Shown: piece by piece, positions 52,800-60,641 of the stretch
How the letters are laid out: every line of letters starts with the position of its first letter
Numbering within the stretch: position 1 is the first letter of the stretch
Assembly (NCBI GenBank): GCA_900316055.1
Contig: ONBK01000001.1
Coordinates: 124,001-188,000, forward strand
Reading direction: 5' to 3'
From: an uncultured Bacteroidales bacterium
Lineage (GTDB): Bacteria; Bacteroidota; Bacteroidia; Bacteroidales; P3
Length of the DNA: 64,000 nucleotides
Notes under the pieces: model-generated
Seen by the model: the letters and a program-made list of their open reading frames with translations, nothing else
The model's database searches: none
Told to the model about the DNA's origin: nothing
Program-made: the position numbers and the translations under genes

Positions 52800-53767
52800 G
52801 ACTTCAACAATTCATTGATGATTTGATCGGTGGAGATATTCTCAGCTTCAGCGAAATAGTTACGAACAATGCGGTGACGCAGCACATTGAAAGCGACAGC
52901 ACGCACATCTTCGGCATCGGGAGAATACTTACCATGCATGGCCGCATAGGTACGTGCTCCCATGATAAGATACTGTGAGGCACGAGGGCCTGCACCCCAA
53001 GAGATGTAGCGACTGATTGTTTGATTGTCTGAATGCTTGATTGGTTGAGTGGAGGGACGAGTCTGACCTACCAACTTTACGGCATACTCCACTACATTGT
53101 CGGGTACGGGCATGCGACGAATCAGTTGCTGGAAAGCAAGGATTTCTTCAGCGGTAAGTATCTTCTCCACCTTAGCATCACGGTCGACAGTAGTCTGGCG
53201 AACAATCTGCACCTCTTCTTCGAAAGAGGGATAATCAAGCTTGACGTTAAACATAAAACGGTCGAGCTGTGCCTCAGGAAGCGGATATGTGCCCTCCTGT
53301 TCTATGGGGTTCTGCGTGGCGAGGACAAAGAAAGGATTGGGCAAAGGATAGGAGGTGCCGGAAACCGTGACACGATGCTCCTGCATAGCCTCGAGGAGTG
53401 CAGCCTGAGTCTTAGGAGGCGTACGGTTGATTTCGTCGGCAAGAACAATACCGGCAAAGACCGGACCTTGAATGAACTTGAAGTTACGCTCACGATCGAG
53501 AATTTCCGAGCCCGTGATATCGGAAGGCATAAGGTCTGGGGTGAACTGGATGCGAGAGAAAGAAAGGCCGAGCGCTTGAGCCAAGGTATTCACCATCAAA
53601 GTCTTGGCCAACCCAGGAACACCGAGAAGCAGGCAATGCCCCCCTGTAAAGACCGAGAGGAGGAGACTGTCAACGGCTTCTTGCTGACCCACAATCACTT
53701 TGGCCATTTCTGAGCGCAAAGCATTGTATTTCTGCTCGAAGAGATCAAGATTTTCTTTATCGGACAT
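52796..53767 (-). CDS. MoxR-type AAA+ ATPase
   Basis: The 323-aa protein has Walker A GVPGLAKT (49-56), Walker B GIVLADEINR (106-115) and the AAA_3/MoxR core LEAMQEHRVTVSG. MoxR ATPases act as chaperones for metal- or VWA-containing partners. No VWA gene is adjacent, which is unusual. Residues about 239-253 (STQPIKHSDNQTISRY region) are encoded by 8-bp repeats of the CAATCAAA type, inserted in a normally variable loop. Confidence 0.9.
   Translation of the reverse strand: MSDKENLDLFEQKYNALRSEMAKVIVGQQEAVDSLLLSVFTGGHCLLLGVPGLAKTLMVNTLAQALGLSFSRIQFTPDLMPSDITGSEILDRERNFKFIQGPVFAGIVLADEINRTPPKTQAALLEAMQEHRVTVSGTSYPLPNPFFVLATQNPIEQEGTYPLPEAQLDRFMFNVKLDYPSFEEEVQIVRQTTVDRDAKVEKILTAEEILAFQQLIRRMPVPDNVVEYAVKLVGQTRPSTQPIKHSDNQTISRYISWGAGPRASQYLIMGARTYAAMHGKYSPDAEDVRAVAFNVLRHRIVRNYFAEAENISTDQIINELLKS
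53013..53050 (-). repeat. 8-bp repeats within the MoxR coding sequence
   Basis: On the minus strand CAATCAAG, CATTCAGA, CAATCAAA and CAATCAG are adjacent. These are the same units as in the gaps at 28113-28190 and 34060-34121, but here they are in frame. Confidence 0.8.
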
Positions 53768-53768
53768 A

Positions 53769-55115
53769 CTATTTGATTTTAAGGTTACGGAAAGAGCAGT
53801 TTTGATATTCAGGAGAAAGTTTGATATAAGTTTTATTCAATTGTGTCTGTGCCCACTGACGCATATACTTCTGCTTTGCTGAGGCAAGGGCGGCATTGTA
53901 AATATTGTCATAGTCGTCGGTAAGATTCGCCCGATGAGCCGGATGTTTCTTATTGAGGCGCACAATGCGGTAGGCCTCCCTATTGTCGGAAGTGCGGAAA
54001 GCGGTTGCATTGGAAATCTCTCCCACATCGAGTCCAGGAACACCCACGGCAAGATAGCTCTCCTTGAGGGCTTCGGCATCGAAACGACCAGTACCATCAG
54101 TGGTATTGGTAACGGTACCTCCCTGACGGGCATTGTCAGCAGTGCTGTATTGTTTGGCGGCGTCTTCAAAAGAGATGTTGCCGGAACGAATCTCTACAGC
54201 CAGACTATCGAGGCGCATACGTGCGCGCAAAAGGTCTTCGGAAGAAACCTTGGGAATAATAAGGATGTGGCGGGCATTGATGGTATTCCCTCGACGTTCG
54301 ATAAGCTGAATGATGTGGAAACCAAACTGAGTCTCAATGATAGGTGACACTTCGCCAGGTTTGAGTGCAAAGGCGGCAGCCTCAAACTCTCCCACCATAT
54401 CTCCACGGGAGAAAAAGCCCAATTCGCCACCCTTGGAAGCGGTTCCTGGATCCTGAGAATAGAGGGTAGCAAGCATAGAAAACTTCTCTCCTTTGATGAC
54501 TCGCTCACGCAGGGCGGCAAGCTCGGTACGGACGCGGTCACGCTCAGCTTCAGACACGACCGGCTGAATGACAATTTCCGAAATTTCATAGCGCTCCGGC
54601 ATCATGGGGAGGCTGTCTGTGGGAAGCGTATTGAAGAAGTCTGTAACTTCGGCGGGAGTCACTTTTACACTCTCCGTAAGGTTATATTCCACACGACGAC
54701 TGAGAAGGTTAGAGCGAACCATTCGATTGTACTGCTCTTTAAGATCCTCATAGTCGAGTCCCGTGTTATCTCGGATAGCTTCCTTACTGCCATACTGGCG
54801 AAGGAGTCCTTTAAGGTAATACTGAACATACTGGTCCACTTCGTCATCAGAGACTTCGACACTATCGATCTCACCCTTATGGACAAGAAGTTGGGTAAGG
54901 ATAAGGTTTTCGAGGATATCGCAGCGAGTCTGTCCTGCTTCAGAAGAACGCAAGCGGGTCTGCGCAAATGCGGTCTCAATATCGGAGTATTTCACAATAT
55001 TCTTTCCCACAACGGCAGCAACACCGTCCACGAGCGTTCCTTCTTGCGCATAGACAGGCGAAGGATGAAAGGTGAAGGGGGAAAGTAGGGCTATTACCAG
55101 CAGTATTTTTTTCAT
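53769..55115 (-). CDS. surA: SurA-like periplasmic peptidyl-prolyl isomerase
   Basis: The 448-aa protein has a signal peptide (ending VYAQ) encoded in part by 7-bp repeats. A SurA N-terminal helical domain (about 25-165) is followed by two parvulin domains (about 170-270, with GGELGFFSRGDMVGEFEAAAFALKPG, and about 275-400). It assists folding of outer-membrane proteins. It is one of three consecutive folding-factor genes. Confidence 0.88.
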   Translation of the reverse strand: MKKILLVIALLSPFTFHPSPVYAQEGTLVDGVAAVVGKNIVKYSDIETAFAQTRLRSSEAGQTRCDILENLILTQLLVHKGEIDSVEVSDDEVDQYVQYYLKGLLRQYGSKEAIRDNTGLDYEDLKEQYNRMVRSNLLSRRVEYNLTESVKVTPAEVTDFFNTLPTDSLPMMPERYEISEIVIQPVVSEAERDRVRTELAALRERVIKGEKFSMLATLYSQDPGTASKGGELGFFSRGDMVGEFEAAAFALKPGEVSPIIETQFGFHIIQLIERRGNTINARHILIIPKVSSEDLLRARMRLDSLAVEIRSGNISFEDAAKQYSTADNARQGGTVTNTTDGTGRFDAEALKESYLAVGVPGLDVGEISNATAFRTSDNREAYRIVRLNKKHPAHRANLTDDYDNIYNAALASAKQKYMRQWAQTQLNKTYIKLSPEYQNCSFRNLKIK

Positions 55116-55130
55116 TCTTTACTCTTATTG

Positions 55131-55985
55131 TTATTGATTCTTTATTCTTTTCACGTGGCCACCATTCTCAGCCTCGCTAAGGAGGTCGGAACGGAGTTTT
55201 TCAAGGATTTCCACCTTACGGTGATTAAGGAGTATGGCACGGATGTTGTCTCGCTGCATGTCAAGGGGGGAGATATCGTCGGTAACCTTATAGTCAAGGA
55301 TACGGGCAGCATAGAAAAGGGAGTCGTCCGAGAGGGTGATGGCACGATGCTGTTTCAAGAAAAGACTCTCGTTATAGGCAGTGACTGGGACAACCGTTTG
55401 GAGAGTATTGAAAGGAATCCAAGACTCCGCATCGTAATAGCCAGTAAAACCGTTGTGCGAGGCTGTTTCCTCAAGTTCGATGATGTCTTTCTCCGAGAAT
55501 GTGCCTCGCGAAACAATCTTCTTCAGTTTTGCAACAGCGGCGGCTTTGACCGGTGCCACAACATAAACGGTCTTCACTATACTGTTCTTTAGTGTAAAGT
55601 CGGCCTTGTGCTGCGCGTAGTAGTCTTCTATCTGTACATCGGTGATATTGGTATCGAGAAGTTGGTCGATAATCTGACGCTCGTATGTGTAGACAAGGAG
55701 GTTGTTTTTGTATTCACGCAGTTCACGCTCGAAGTTGTCAGTCACATTCTTGCTGGCTTTCTCCAGAATTACAGCCTGACGAATCCATTGCTCTATGTAA
55801 GCATCGACGATAGCAACGCTGTCCTCAGGACTCATACCTTCAGGAACAAGTCCTTCGATGTCTGTAGCCAGAAGTTCCTGGTCATAGACGCTGACAAGCA
55901 CCGGAGAAGGGTCGGCCTTGCGCGAGCATGCCGTCATAAGCACAAAGAGTGCACAAAGACTAAAAGCGAATCTGGTTAAGTGCAT
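55131..55985 (-). CDS. SurA-N-like lipoprotein
   Basis: The 284-aa protein has a lipobox (LMTACS, Cys20). Its helical part (about 45-130, AYIEQWIRQAVILEKASKNV and RELREYKNNLLVYTYERQI) resembles the SurA N-terminal and PpiC-associated chaperone domains, without a clear parvulin active site. It starts inside the end of the upstream PpiC gene (26-bp overlap) and lies 15 bp before surA, so it is probably part of one folding operon. Confidence 0.75.
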   Translation of the reverse strand: MHLTRFAFSLCALFVLMTACSRKADPSPVLVSVYDQELLATDIEGLVPEGMSPEDSVAIVDAYIEQWIRQAVILEKASKNVTDNFERELREYKNNLLVYTYERQIIDQLLDTNITDVQIEDYYAQHKADFTLKNSIVKTVYVVAPVKAAAVAKLKKIVSRGTFSEKDIIELEETASHNGFTGYYDAESWIPFNTLQTVVPVTAYNESLFLKQHRAITLSDDSLFYAARILDYKVTDDISPLDMQRDNIRAILLNHRKVEILEKLRSDLLSEAENGGHVKRIKNQ

Positions 55986-58059
55986 CGTAGTGGATTTTCA
56001 CCTTGTACTTTGCGCGGAGGGATTTGCAGAGGTTCTGTTCGTATTCGTTCTGCCAGCCACTAAGGTAATAGCCACGAGCCTCGAGTTGCCCTTTCAAACA
56101 GGGCTCGATGATGTTCTGTACCACGAGGACACGATAACCCTTGGCTCCATCGGATAAGGTGTAGACCCCACGCTGCCATTGGTCAGAAGCAAGGAGCGAC
56201 TGACGCCCCTGCTCCACTTGGTCGACAACAACGGTGACAGGCTCTGCGGCACTGGTCTTTTTGCGGTTGACCTTATCTAAAAGCATCTCCTGCATGGCAG
56301 AAGAAGAGAGATTCTTGTCGAGAGCTTTGCGCATCAGTTTGACGGCTTTGGCGGGATCGAGAGCAGCGCTGTCGGCAATAGTGAGAACCACTACGCGCGC
56401 ACGCGTACGCCAGAAATATATAGAGTCTTCCGGGTTTTGCATGCTCTTCTTGGCACTTTCACGTGCATAGAAAGCGGCGAATCCAACAGAGTCGTTGATG
56501 GCTGCAGTCCATATCATCTTTTCGTTGTAGTCGAAAATCATCAGTCCACGACGGTATTCATCAACGAGGTCGGCGAATTCAGGATATTCCTTCTCCAGTT
56601 GACTATCGGCATAAGCAATAGAAACACTGTCGAGAAAATCGTTATAGAGGTTGCGCACATGATAGGCCATGTCGCAACGAAGTGTCCTGTACTGATTTTT
56701 GCGGATATAGCGGGCGAAATCGATTGCGTTGTACTTCTTTCCCGGAACCTCGACAAGGGGACGGAGGTCGTGGACAAGGGTGGTGTCGCGGAAGCGCCAT
56801 TCAGCCTTGAAGACAGAATCGTTGACAAGCGATACAATCTCATCCAGCGAAGCCATCATCTCGGTGGGCTGCTGATTTTTTTTCTTATTCTTGCCTTGCT
56901 GTTTGACAGGAGTGACGGTGAAGTCCACGATGCCATATTTCTCTCGTGCCGAAGCAGCAAACGACTTACGGGAGGCATCGCCACGCTGGTCACGAGCCAT
57001 ACGCTGCTTATAGTACGGCACCATTGACTCAAAAGGAGGCAGCGTATCCTTGCTGACGAGCTTTACAATATGCCAGCCATAACGGGTAAGGAATGGGTGG
57101 GAGACCTCACCGGGTTGAAGTTCACTAAGCACCTTGACATACTCCTGCGGAAGTTGTCCGAGGACGGCATCCCTGATGTAACCGCCGTCGTGGGCCGTGG
57201 ATTCATCGTCGCTCTGCAGCGCAATATTTTCAAACGGCACCCCCGACATGATATTCTCATACATGCGGCCGATGGTTTTCTGACGCTCATTACCGCGCAG
57301 CCAGATATGCTGGAGCGTCGTCTTGCCGTACATCTCCACCCGGTCGTAAAGCTTAATCAAGTGATAACCGTAGCGTGTACGTACAGGCATGCTCACCTCA
57401 CCGGGTTGGAGCGAATAGGCAGCAGTCTCGAAGGGATAAACCATCTGGAATGAAGAGAAATAAGCCAACTCACCCTCATTAGGTTTAACGGGATCATAGG
57501 GTCTGGCTCGCCGGGCCTCTTCAATGGCCACAGCCGTGAAATCTTCTCCATTCAAGATACGCTGTCGGTATTCAAGCGCACGATTGTAGGCCTCCAACGT
57601 GTCCTCCGGCGGAGCATCGGGACCTACCTTGATAAGGATATGCGATACATGGAGGGAATAGCGGTTACGCTCATAGGCTTCCTGAAGGATTTTCATGAGC
57701 ATCACGGAGTCGATAAGGTACGGGGCTGCAAGGTCGTGACGATACTTGGCCAGTTCGAGTCTGAGGTCGCTAGCAGTGTCTAAACCCAAGGCTTTGGAAT
57801 CACAGAGCTTGGCGCGGAAGTTGGCATAGAGCTCGGCATACTCGGCGAGGGATTTACTCTTCTCCGCTTGGGAGAGATTCTTTTTGTTGAAATCACTGCC
57901 TGCCGACAGGCGGAAGTCGTGCATGAACTCCGACTGCAGAATCTGCTGCCCCCCTACCTCAAGCACCACAGGGTTATGATCCTGCGTCTGGGCATAAGTA
58001 ATTGAAAATTGAAAATTGAAAATTGAAATGATGGCTGTAGCCAACAATATCTTCTTCAT
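55960..58059 (-). CDS. Periplasmic PpiC-type peptidyl-prolyl isomerase, two parvulin domains
   Basis: The 699-aa protein has a signal peptide (MKKILLATAIISIFNFQF to ITYAQ). Its core is encoded by four tandem 7-bp units (AATTGAA on the plus strand). Parvulin domains lie at about 135-240 (SHILIKVGPDAPPEDT, YGYHLIKLYDR) and 243-345 (YGWHIVKLVSKD). The remaining half is helical. It should fold outer-membrane or type IX cargo proteins. Confidence 0.85.
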   Translation of the reverse strand: MKKILLATAIISIFNFQFSITYAQTQDHNPVVLEVGGQQILQSEFMHDFRLSAGSDFNKKNLSQAEKSKSLAEYAELYANFRAKLCDSKALGLDTASDLRLELAKYRHDLAAPYLIDSVMLMKILQEAYERNRYSLHVSHILIKVGPDAPPEDTLEAYNRALEYRQRILNGEDFTAVAIEEARRARPYDPVKPNEGELAYFSSFQMVYPFETAAYSLQPGEVSMPVRTRYGYHLIKLYDRVEMYGKTTLQHIWLRGNERQKTIGRMYENIMSGVPFENIALQSDDESTAHDGGYIRDAVLGQLPQEYVKVLSELQPGEVSHPFLTRYGWHIVKLVSKDTLPPFESMVPYYKQRMARDQRGDASRKSFAASAREKYGIVDFTVTPVKQQGKNKKKNQQPTEMMASLDEIVSLVNDSVFKAEWRFRDTTLVHDLRPLVEVPGKKYNAIDFARYIRKNQYRTLRCDMAYHVRNLYNDFLDSVSIAYADSQLEKEYPEFADLVDEYRRGLMIFDYNEKMIWTAAINDSVGFAAFYARESAKKSMQNPEDSIYFWRTRARVVVLTIADSAALDPAKAVKLMRKALDKNLSSSAMQEMLLDKVNRKKTSAAEPVTVVVDQVEQGRQSLLASDQWQRGVYTLSDGAKGYRVLVVQNIIEPCLKGQLEARGYYLSGWQNEYEQNLCKSLRAKYKVKIHYDALNQIRF
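57993..58026. repeat. 7-bp repeats encoding the PpiC signal-peptide core
   Basis: Four AATTGAA units on the plus strand. Read on the coding strand they give IFNFQFSI, a hydrophobic core without stop codons. Confidence 0.85.
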
Positions 58060-58168
58060 TTATAACGTTTAAAGTTTAAAGTTTAAAGTTTAATGTAGGG
58101 GCGTACCCCAGTGTACGCCCGGTTTAAAGTCCTCGTTTCTTTAACCGTTAACCGTTAACCGTTAACCG
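58060..58168. repeat. 7-bp repeats with an embedded GGGCGTAC palindrome
   Basis: AAAGTTT units (about 58068-58093) and TAACCGT units (about 58141-58170) flank the palindrome GGGCGTAC-CCCAGT-GTACGCCC (58099-58120), which resembles known interspersed palindromes. The TAACCGT array supplies the guaB stop codon. Confidence 0.8.
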
Positions 58169-59641
58169 TTATCTGGAATAGTTCGGTGCCTCGCGAGTGA
58201 TGGCGATGTCATGAGGATGGCTCTCAGTACGGCCGGCAGCGGTGATGCGGATAAACTTGGCCTGTTGCAGGTCGCCGATGGTACGGCTGCCGGTATAGCC
58301 CATGCCAGCCTTCAGGCCGCCCACCATCTGGTAGAGTACCTCGTTGAGGGTGCCTTTGTAGGGCACACGTCCTACCACACCTTCGGGGACGAGCTTCTTG
58401 GCATCGGTCTCCTTGTCTTGGAAGTAGCGGTCTTTCGAGCCGCTCTGCATGGCTTCGAGGGAACCCATGCCGCGATAGCTCTTAAACTTGCGACCTTCGA
58501 AGATAATGGTCTCGCCCGGAGCCTCGTCGACACCGGCCACCAAGCTGCCCACCATGATACTGCTGGCACCAGCGGCAATGGCCTTCACGATATCGCCGCT
58601 GTAGCGGATACCGCCATCAGCGATGACCGGCACATCATAGCCTTTCTGCTTCAGGGCTCCGCACACCTCGCAAACGGCGGTGAGCTGCGGCACACCGATA
58701 CCAGCCACAATGCGCGTCGAGCAGATGCTTCCAGGGCCGATACCCACCTTGATGGCGTCGGCACCGGCTTCTGCCAGCATGATGGCGGCTTCACCCGTGG
58801 CGATATTACCCACCACCACGTCGATGTCTTTGTATTTGTTCTTCACCTGCTTCAGGGCATCCACCACACGGATGGAATGGCCGTGGGCAGTATCAATGAC
58901 GATGGCGTCGGCACCGGCTTTCACCAGAGCGTCGACACGGTCCATCATATCGGGCGTGATGCCCACACCGGCAGCCACACGGAGACGACCGTTGGCATCC
59001 TTGCAAGCGTTGGGACGCTCCTTGGTCTTCATGATGTCGCGGTAAGTGATAAGGCCCATAAACTGGCCCTCCTCGTTCACCACAGGCAGTTTCTCAATCT
59101 TGTGCTGCTGAAGAATATCGGTAGCTTCAGCGAACGTGGTTCCCACATGGGTGGTGATGAGCTTGGTGATCATAATCTCACTCAGCGGACGCTCCATATC
59201 GCGTTCGAAACGGAGGTCGCGGTTGGTCACCATGCCGATGAGCATCTTGTTCTCGTCGACGATGGGAATACCACCGATGCCGTATTCCTCCATCAGATGC
59301 AGGGCATCCTTCACCTTGGCGTCCTTATTGAGGGTTACGGGGTCAATAATCATGCCGTTCTCGGCACGTTTCACTTTGCGCACCTCGTTGGCCTGACGTT
59401 CGATGCTCATATTCTTGTGGAGCACGCCGATACCGCCCTCCTGCGCCATGCCGATGGCCATGGCGGCCTCCGTCACAGTGTCCATGGCCGCACTCACCAG
59501 CGGGGTGTTGAGGGTGATGCGTTTCGAGAAACGCGACGCCACCGAGACTTCGCGGGGCAGCACTTCAGAATAGGCAGGGACGAGCAGCACGTCGTCGTAA
59601 GTAAGGCCTTCGCCGATGAATTTAGAGGTGTCTGTATACAT
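58169..59641 (-). CDS. guaB: IMP dehydrogenase
   Basis: The 490-aa protein has the IMPDH barrel interrupted by a CBS pair (about 95-215). The catalytic Cys is at 307 ([10 protein letters not shown]), with the flap [19 protein letters not shown]. It makes XMP from IMP in the guanine nucleotide pathway. The 5' leader, of about 170 nt from the promoter at 59813-59820, is filled with inverted 7-bp repeats. Confidence 0.97.
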   Translation of the reverse strand: MYTDTSKFIGEGLTYDDVLLVPAYSEVLPREVSVASRFSKRITLNTPLVSAAMDTVTEAAMAIGMAQEGGIGVLHKNMSIERQANEVRKVKRAENGMIIDPVTLNKDAKVKDALHLMEEYGIGGIPIVDENKMLIGMVTNRDLRFERDMERPLSEIMITKLITTHVGTTFAEATDILQQHKIEKLPVVNEEGQFMGLITYRDIMKTKERPNACKDANGRLRVAAGVGITPDMMDRVDALVKAGADAIVIDTAHGHSIRVVDALKQVKNKYKDIDVVVGNIATGEAAIMLAEAGADAIKVGIGPGSICSTRIVAGIGVPQLTAVCEVCGALKQKGYDVPVIADGGIRYSGDIVKAIAAGASSIMVGSLVAGVDEAPGETIIFEGRKFKSYRGMGSLEAMQSGSKDRYFQDKETDAKKLVPEGVVGRVPYKGTLNEVLYQMVGGLKAGMGYTGSRTIGDLQQAKFIRITAAGRTESHPHDIAITREAPNYSR

Positions 59642-59644
59642 AAT

Positions 59645-59805
59645 AGTTTAAAGTTTATCGTTTAAAGTTTAACGTTTAAATTGGTTATAGGTTATTGGTT
59701 ATTGGTTATCGAAAGGCTGCCGCGGTCGTTGTTGCGCAAGCGTCAATAACCACTAACCACTACCCACTAACCATTCACTACCCACTACCCACTACCCACT
59801 AAAAT
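59645..59805. repeat. Inverted 7-bp repeat array in the guaB leader
   Basis: AAAGTTT and GGTTATT units (to about 59709) are followed, across a GC-rich spacer (TGCCGCGGTCGTTGTTGCGC), by inverted AATAACC, CACTAACC and ACTACCC units (59745-59801). The leader RNA could fold into a hairpin. Confidence 0.8.
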
Positions 59806-59812
59806 TAATTTG

Positions 59813-59820
59813 CAAAAATA
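59813..59820 (-). promoter_or_regulatory. -7 element of guaB
   Basis: TATTTTTG on the minus strand, about 170 bp upstream of the guaB ATG. Confidence 0.55.
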
Positions 59821-60073
59821 CTACTTTTTTTCGACATACTGAAAATAAAATATAAAAAAAACACATTATCCACTGATAATCAGATAAGTAATGAAGTAGG
59901 TAAGTAGTTAAGTAGTTAAGACGAATGAATTTGTCGCTGAACTTGTCGCTGTGTTTGCTGTTGGAGGTAGGAGGTAGGAGTTGATACCTATTTGTAGGCT
60001 ATTTGGTACCTACCATCTCCCCAAAACAGCTCTCCCCACAAGTGTTAAGTGTTTAGTGTTTAGTTTCTCCCGA
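59821..60073. other. Gene-free region with short repeats
   Basis: No credible gene. It contains AAGTAGTT units (about 59901-59920), AGGAGGT units (about 59962-59980) and GTGTTTA units (about 60043-60063). Confidence 0.6.
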
Positions 60074-60382
60074 TTAGGAGATGGTGCCGGAGCCGAGGTA
60101 ACGGCTTTCGGAGATGACGCCCTGGTTGTCGGGACCGGCGCCGACGGCGAAGCCCCAGACGTGGACGCGGTGACCGTTCCAGTAGGCGGGGACGAGGGCC
60201 TTGACGGCTTCGTCGGCACGGGTGACCACGTCGCCCATGACTCCGGCACCGGCTACGGGGCTGTAGACGATGACGAAAATGTCGCCTTCGGTCATTTTCT
60301 TGGCGCGAGCCTTGGCTTTGAGACCAAACTTAATGGCCTGATAAAAATTCGGCGCGAAGGTGGCGCGGCGAAGAATTAGTGA
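60074..60382 (-). pseudogene. C-terminal fragment of a DUF6266-like protein
   Basis: An open frame without a start reads AKKMTEGDIFVIVYSP, WNGHRVHVWGFAV and ends SRYLGSGTIS. It resembles the C-terminal domain of Bacteroidetes DUF6266 proteins as I remember them. Upstream, the frame is broken by a 7-bp repeat (GTGATTA), so the N-terminal part is lost. The assignment is tentative. Confidence 0.4.
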
Positions 60383-60502
60383 TTAGTGATTAGTGACTTT
60401 TCAATGTAAGTAAATTTTCTTTTTATTAATAGAAATAATATATAATTACCTTAATTATATATTTGGGATTCCTAAACATTTGAAAGTCACTAATCACTAA
60501 TT
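60374..60502. repeat. 129-bp palindrome with 7-bp repeats at its ends
   Basis: The left arm AATTAGTGATTAGTGATTAG continues as TGACTTTTCAATGT to 60407. It pairs with the right arm ACATTTGAAAGTCACTAATC (60476-60495) and its continuation ACTAATT to 60502. The centre has an AT-rich hairpin (about 60437-60461). The truncation point of the adjacent gene fragment lies in the left arm. Confidence 0.8.
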
Positions 60503-60615
60503 ACTTTCTGAGACAGAAATGGCCGAAGTCAAAAATAGGCAGTTTTTTTGCAGTCGAAAACTCAAACGGACAAAAGTTTCGGAACCTAAAAAAATGCATT
60601 ATAATTTCTACAGTG

Positions 60616-60637
60616 AGGGGCACCCACGGGTGCCCCT
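60616..60637. terminator. Terminator of the prolyl oligopeptidase gene
   Basis: AGGGGCACCC-AC-GGGTGCCCCT, followed on the plus strand by TTTTATTATTT, immediately past the stop of the oligopeptidase gene. It could act on both strands. Confidence 0.75.
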
Positions 60638-60641
60638 TTTA

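Noticed and set aside
58211-59665. 484-codon plus-strand frame opposite guaB
   Set aside because: guaB is unmistakable on the minus strand. The product is His-rich shadow sequence.
59642-59812. Riboswitch in the guaB leader
   Set aside because: The leader consists of the same heptamer repeats found elsewhere and matches no known riboswitch core.
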